NCBI GenBank assembly: GCA_023301015.1
Contig: JALZVI010000275.1
Location: 1 to 7,887 of the forward strand
DNA length: 7,887 nucleotides
Direction: 5' to 3'
Origin: Rickettsiales bacterium
GTDB lineage: Bacteria > Pseudomonadota > Alphaproteobacteria > Rickettsiales > 21-14-0-20-44-7
Every line of letters begins with the position of its first letter. Position 1 is the first letter of the stretch. Shown one piece after another: positions 4,661 to 7,887 of this stretch. The notes beneath the pieces were generated by a model that was not told where the DNA came from, did not search any database, and was given only the letters and a program-made list of their open reading frames with translations. Position numbers and translations under genes: made by a program.

Positions 4661-7327
4661 ATGCCAAAAAAAATTTATCTCATTGACGGATATAGCTTCC
4701 TTTTCCGTGCTTACCATTCTTTGCCGCCACTAACGAACCCTGCAGGAACGCCTGTGGGCGCGGTTTATGGGTTTACTAACATGCTCATCAAGCTGATGAA
4801 CGAGCATAGGCCAGATTATATGGCGGTGGTTTATGATGCGGGGAAGAAGACTTTTCGCAATGATATTTACGAGGATTATAAGGCCAACCGCCCGCCTGCG
4901 CCTGATGATCTGATCCCGCAATTTGCTTTGGTGCGCGACGCCAGCTCGGCTCTGGGATTGCAGAATTTGGAGATGGTGGGTTTTGAGGCGGATGATATTA
5001 TTGCGACAATCGCAGGTAAGGCGCGCGCTTCGGGCGTGGAGGTGACGATTGTGTCGTCCGATAAGGATTTGATGCAGCTGGTTGATGACGGCGCGGTGCG
5101 GATGTATGACGCGGGGAAATCACGGATGATTGGCGAGGCTGAGGTGAAGGAGAAATTCGCCGTTGCGCCCAACCGAGTTTTGGACGTGCTTTCGTTGATG
5201 GGAGATTCTTCGGATAACGTGCCTGGTGTTCCTTCGATCGGCCCAAAAACGGCGGCTGAATTGGTGAATATGTTCGGTGATTTGGACACAGTTTTGGAGC
5301 GTGCTGGTGAAGTGAAGCAGAATAAGCGCCGTGAGGTTTTGTTAGAATATAAGGAGCAAGCGCTGCTTTCGCGTGATCTGATTCGTTTGGAAATGGAAGT
5401 GCCGTTGCCGTTTGAGTTTGATGATTTTGCTGTGGATAAGCAGCGTGAGTTAGGGCTTTTGGAGTTTTGCCGTGAGCATGGATTTCGTTCACTCGCTGAT
5501 AAGGTTCTGAGGAATTTGGCGCAAGATGGCGTGGAAGCACCGCCTGAGAAGGTTGTGGAAGCTCCAGCGGACAAGCCAGTTGTTGAGCGCGCGCCTTTGC
5601 AGTTGAAAATTGCTGTGGATATTACAGATGTTGCCGCCTTTGCGTCTGGTGCCCGCGCGGCAGCCAAGCTGGCGATCTATGTGGTTGGCGATGAGGCTCT
5701 GTGCCTTGCCTATGCTGACGGACGTGCTCTGTTTGTGCGCTATGCCGAGGCTGCGAAGTCGGATGATTTATTCGCTGCTCCTTCGGTTGCTGGCGGAATG
5801 TCGCAGGATTCTGTGATGGCTGCTTTGAGCGAGGTTTTCGCTGATCGGTGCGTGCTGAAATTGGCTGCGAATTTGAAGGATTCTGGTCTGGATGTTGAGC
5901 CGTTTGACGATGTGGAGCTAATGCATTATGTCGCCGAAACTGGCTTGAGCAAAGGTATTGGGCTGGCTGAGGTGGAAAGCTTGTTTGGCAGTGGGCGGAA
6001 TAAGCTGAAGCTGGAAGAGGTGGAAACTGAGGCGCTGGCAAAACTGGCTGGGGAAAATGCGTTGCTCATCGCGCAAAGGCATGCAGAAATTCGCCAAGAG
6101 CTGTTTGAGAAGAAGCTGCTGAGGGTATATGAGCGCATTGAAAAGCCGATGGTTTATATTCTGCGGAAGATGGAGAATTATGGAGCGAAGCTGGATGTGG
6201 CAAAGCTCACCGAGCTTTCTGCGCATTTTGAAGTGGAAGTGGCCGCTCTGCAATCGCGCATTTTTGAGCTAGCGGGCAGGGAGTTTAATATCGGTTCGCC
6301 TGCGCAAATTGGGCAGGTTTTGTTTGAAGAGCTTGGGCTTGAGGCGGGGAAGAAAAGCAAGAAATCGGGTAATTATTCAACCTCCGCGGCGGTGCTCGAA
6401 GATTTGGCGGCGCAGGGGCATGAGATTGTCGAAAAAATTCTGTATTGGCGCCAGCTTTCCAAGTTGAAATCGACATATACTGACGCGCTGCAAAAGCAGA
6501 TTGAGCCGCACTCGGGCAGGGTGCATACGCATTTCATGATGACGGCGACGAGCACGGGGCGCTTGAGTTCGCAAGATCCGAACCTGCAAAATATTCCGAT
6601 CCGCACCGCAGAGGGGCGCAAAATTCGTGATGCGTTCATTGCGGAGGCGGGGAACAAGCTGATTTCGGCGGATTATTCACAGATTGAGCTGCGCTTGCTC
6701 GCGCATGTGGCTGGCATTGAGCCTCTGATTGAGGCGTTTAAAAATGGTGAGGATGTGCATTCCACCACTGCTCGCCAAGTGTTTGGGCTGGCGGCTGATG
6801 CGGTTGATGACGAGGCTCGCCGCCGCGCGAAGACGATTAATTTCGGTATTATCTATGGTCTTTCCGCACACGGGTTGGCTACTCGCTTGAAAATTTCGCA
6901 CGTAGAGGCGAAGGCGTATATCGAACAATATTTCCGTCAATATCCGGGGATTCGGGCGTATATGGACGAAACGGTGGAGTTCTGCCAAGCGCATGGCTAT
7001 GTGGAAACTCCGTTTGGGCGCAGATGCTATATTAAGGGGATTAATGATAAGAACGGTGCTGTGCGCCAGTTCTCTCAACGTGCGGCGATCAACGCGCCGC
7101 TGCAAGGTGGTTCGGCCGATATTATCAAGATGGCGATGGCCGATTTGGAAAAGCACGGCCTGCAAATGAGCCTGCAAGTGCATGATGAACTGCTGTTTGA
7201 AGCCAAGGAGGCTGAGGCGGACGCTGTTGCGGCGAAGGTTGTGAAGGTGATGCAAAATGTTGCGATGCTGAAAGTCCCGCTGATTGTGGATGCGCAAGTG
7301 GGCAACAATTGGGGCGAGGTGCATTGA
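4661..7327 (+). CDS. polA: DNA polymerase I with apparently inactive proofreading domain
   Basis: This 888-residue protein should fill gaps and remove RNA primers in replication and repair. The 5'-nuclease domain (about 1-285) keeps its acidic residues: LIDG (D9), YDAGKKTFR (D59), EADD (109-112), SSDKDL (D134, D136) and GDSSDNVPGVPSIGPKTA (181-198). The polymerase domain (about 490-888) has TGRLSSQDPNLQNIPIR (632-648), motif A SADYSQIELR (669-678, D671), motif B RRRAKTINFGIIYG (720-733, with R720, K724, F728, Y732) and motif C QVHDE (839-843, D842). The middle domain (about 313-480) lacks the DxE of Exo I, where IYVVGDEA stands instead. Exo II is altered to NLKDS and Exo III to LAGEN instead of YxxED, so 3'-5' exonuclease is probably absent. 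An open frame extends upstream to ATG 4598, but that lies in the palindrome arm and adds 21 unrelated residues; MPKKIYLIDG from ATG 4661 is the family N-terminus. Confidence 0.96.
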   Translation: MPKKIYLIDGYSFLFRAYHSLPPLTNPAGTPVGAVYGFTNMLIKLMNEHRPDYMAVVYDAGKKTFRNDIYEDYKANRPPAPDDLIPQFALVRDASSALGLQNLEMVGFEADDIIATIAGKARASGVEVTIVSSDKDLMQLVDDGAVRMYDAGKSRMIGEAEVKEKFAVAPNRVLDVLSLMGDSSDNVPGVPSIGPKTAAELVNMFGDLDTVLERAGEVKQNKRREVLLEYKEQALLSRDLIRLEMEVPLPFEFDDFAVDKQRELGLLEFCREHGFRSLADKVLRNLAQDGVEAPPEKVVEAPADKPVVERAPLQLKIAVDITDVAAFASGARAAAKLAIYVVGDEALCLAYADGRALFVRYAEAAKSDDLFAAPSVAGGMSQDSVMAALSEVFADRCVLKLAANLKDSGLDVEPFDDVELMHYVAETGLSKGIGLAEVESLFGSGRNKLKLEEVETEALAKLAGENALLIAQRHAEIRQELFEKKLLRVYERIEKPMVYILRKMENYGAKLDVAKLTELSAHFEVEVAALQSRIFELAGREFNIGSPAQIGQVLFEELGLEAGKKSKKSGNYSTSAAVLEDLAAQGHEIVEKILYWRQLSKLKSTYTDALQKQIEPHSGRVHTHFMMTATSTGRLSSQDPNLQNIPIRTAEGRKIRDAFIAEAGNKLISADYSQIELRLLAHVAGIEPLIEAFKNGEDVHSTTARQVFGLAADAVDDEARRRAKTINFGIIYGLSAHGLATRLKISHVEAKAYIEQYFRQYPGIRAYMDETVEFCQAHGYVETPFGRRCYIKGINDKNGAVRQFSQRAAINAPLQGGSADIIKMAMADLEKHGLQMSLQVHDELLFEAKEAEADAVAAKVVKVMQNVAMLKVPLIVDAQVGNNWGEVH

Positions 7328-7336
7328 TTTGGAGCG

Positions 7337-7372
7337 AAAAAAGCCGCACCCAGAAGGGAACGGCTTTTTTTT
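7337..7372. terminator. Bidirectional intrinsic terminator after polA
   Basis: AAAAAAGCCG (7337-7346) pairs with CGGCTTTTTT (7361-7370), and two more T follow. Inside the loop CCC (7349-7351) can pair with GGG (7356-7358) around AGAA, extending the stem across a small internal loop. The T-tract serves polA on the plus strand, and the mirrored A-tract gives a T-tract on the minus strand for the convergent small gene ending at 7408. It begins 9 bp after the polA stop. Confidence 0.88.
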
Positions 7373-7407
7373 GAGGCTAAGAGAGGAGTTTAGTCCTTTC
7401 TCAAGAG

Positions 7408-7596
7408 CTAATTTTGTTGATTGGCATCTTCCAAGGGGAGCTCTTTTGGAGCTCCTTCGCTCTCTTCTATTTTGTTTTCTAATGTTGGGTCTTCAGTGAG
7501 TGTACTGATAGCAAATATTAAAGTTCCCAATATCACTAAAAATAACCCAATTGCTTTGAAGACAATAGACAAGGGGATTTCTTCAGTTTTTTTCAT
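7408..7596 (-). CDS. Small single-pass membrane protein, unknown function
   Basis: This is a 62-residue peptide I do not recognise. After a short charged start (MKKTEEI) there is one hydrophobic stretch of about 22 residues (about 8-30, including VFKAIGLFLVILGTLIFAI), which should span the membrane once. An acidic and polar tail (TEDPTLENKIEESEGAPKEL and on to the end) follows. The N-terminal lysines suggest the tail may face the periplasm, but this is weak. ATG 7596 follows an in-frame TAA four codons back... the codon order is TAA-GAA-ATG, so no longer form is possible from a nearby start. The ribosome site is poor (AAGAA only). A GGAGCTC/GAGCTCC hairpin (7437-7455) lies within the coding part. 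The overlapping plus-strand frame has no such organisation. The gene converges on polA and shares its terminator. Confidence 0.55.
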   Translation of the reverse strand: MKKTEEIPLSIVFKAIGLFLVILGTLIFAISTLTEDPTLENKIEESEGAPKELPLEDANQQN

Positions 7597-7644
7597 TTCT
7601 TATTTTTTCTTCGAGTTTATGTCCTCTCCGTCGATAATAATAGC

Positions 7645-7700
7645 TGTGAAGCAAGGTGGAGCGGTTGCCCGCTGTAATCCTTGAATTGCTAATTCTCACA
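7645..7700 (-). ncRNA. Possible structured leader RNA or small RNA (three-way junction)
   Basis: Read on the minus strand, the region folds by eye into a closed three-way junction. P1 is UGUGA/UCACA (7700-7696 with 7649-7645). P2 is AAUU-AGC-AAUU (7694-7684). P3 is CAAGG/CCUUG (7683-7679 with 7656-7652), topped across an internal loop by AGCGG-GCAA-CCGCU (7673-7660) with a GNRA-type tetraloop. All pairs are Watson-Crick. It lies between a terminator for the upstream gene and the start of the 62-residue gene, 48 nt before that ATG, so it could be its leader. I do not recognise a known riboswitch class in it. The fold was made by hand and neither strand use nor conservation is shown. Confidence 0.3.
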
Positions 7701-7709
7701 AACAAAGAT

Positions 7710-7731
7710 AAAAAACGCTTAAGCCTAGCGT
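7710..7731 (-). terminator. Likely intrinsic terminator of the lysine-rich gene
   Basis: On the minus strand ACGCT (7731-7727), a 7-nt loop and AGCGT (7719-7715) are followed by a run of T (complement of A 7710-7715). The stem is short, but the T-run is good and its position, about 100 bp past the stop at 7828, fits. A second small hairpin, ATCGC-TGTG-GCGAT (7745-7732), sits just before it. Confidence 0.5.
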
Positions 7732-7812
7732 ATCGCCACAGCGATTTCAATGTAAATTTATTTAGGGTTGCAATGCCACAGGCAGCATTCCGCTAGTAGC
7801 AGGAATCTGGCA
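7732..7812 (-). other. Hairpin-rich 3' region of the lysine-rich gene
   Basis: Between the stop at 7828 and the terminator at 7731 there are several short inverted repeats: ATTCC-GCT-AGT-AGC-A-GGAAT (7787-7806, eight pairs with one bulge), TGCCA/TGGCA (7774-7778 with 7808-7812) which can enclose it, a competing TGCC/GGCA (7774-7784), and ATCGC/GCGAT (7732-7745). I see no gene here. It is most simply a structured 3' untranslated region. Confidence 0.4.
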
Positions 7813-7827
7813 GGCGAGTGACTAAGC

Positions 7828-7887
7828 TTACTTCTTTCCAGAAGCTTTCTTCTTAGTCTCTGCCTTCGCAGATTTCGCAGCTTTTTT
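7828..7887 (-). CDS. C-terminal end of a lysine/alanine-rich protein, partial
   Basis: The minus-strand frame entering from the right edge gives 19 residues, KKAAKSAKAETKKKASGKK, and stops at TAA (7830-7828). Ten of the 19 residues are lysine, and most of the rest are alanine, serine, threonine or glycine. Such basic tails are common on nucleic-acid-binding proteins, for example histone-like proteins, topoisomerase I tails and some ribosomal proteins. The tail alone cannot tell which. The start and main domain lie outside the window. The downstream hairpins and the terminator at 7710-7731 fit the end of this transcript. Confidence 0.6.
   Translation of the reverse strand, partial: KKAAKSAKAETKKKASGKK

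Noticed and set aside
4876..5667. 263-codon minus-strand open frame across polA
   Set aside because: It is Ser/Thr/Ala-rich with no domain and is a codon-bias shadow of the polA 5'-nuclease region.
6677..7324. 215-codon minus-strand open frame across the polA polymerase domain
   Set aside because: It is antisense to strongly conserved motifs A, B and C, with no recognisable product.
7421..7684. 87-codon plus-strand open frame after polA
   Set aside because: It opposes the more convincing 62-residue membrane peptide, crosses the RNA fold region and has no ribosome site or domain.

Overview
The window looks like a chromosomal housekeeping region of an alphaproteobacterium. The evidence is the protein families and their motifs: a PriA-like C-terminal tail, TyrA-family dehydrogenase, UbiA, RsmE and DNA polymerase I. 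Base composition is moderate, about 50-57 % G+C in sampled lines of the housekeeping genes. No species can be named from the sequence alone. I see no plasmid, phage, transposase, CRISPR, rRNA or tRNA.

Layout. Positions 2-82 (+) carry the last 26 codons of a gene ending like primosomal helicase PriA. Positions 82-254 hold a degenerate tandem repeat between convergent genes. Positions 255-587 (-) encode a small secreted six-cysteine protein of unknown function. Positions 704-1909 (+) encode a prephenate dehydrogenase-type TyrA with an unusual extra C-terminal region of about 130 residues. Positions 1950-2963 (+) encode a polysaccharide pyruvyl transferase-family protein, poorer in G+C than its neighbours. 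Positions 2960-3799 (-) encode UbiA (ubiquinone synthesis); its stop overlaps the pyruvyl transferase stop, and its start shares a CATG with rsmE (3798-4526, +; 16S rRNA m3U1498 methyltransferase). A perfect 31-bp inverted repeat follows rsmE. Then comes polA (4661-7327, +), whose 3'-5' proofreading residues appear to be lost. A strong bidirectional terminator separates polA from a convergent 62-residue membrane peptide gene (7408-7596, -). Upstream of that lie a compact predicted RNA fold, a minus-strand terminator, and the lysine-rich C-terminus of another minus-strand gene that runs off the window (7828-7887).

The genes are mostly independent housekeeping functions (aromatic amino acid synthesis, quinone synthesis, rRNA modification, replication and repair) rather than one pathway. 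Both TyrA and UbiA lie downstream of chorismate. No clear new multi-gene system is visible. The most interesting signals are a recurring leaderless-promoter layout in front of four starts (TTGC-type -35, 16-17 bp, -10, then 6-7 bp to ATG), the extended TyrA, the apparently proofreading-dead PolA, and the possible structured RNA at 7645-7700.
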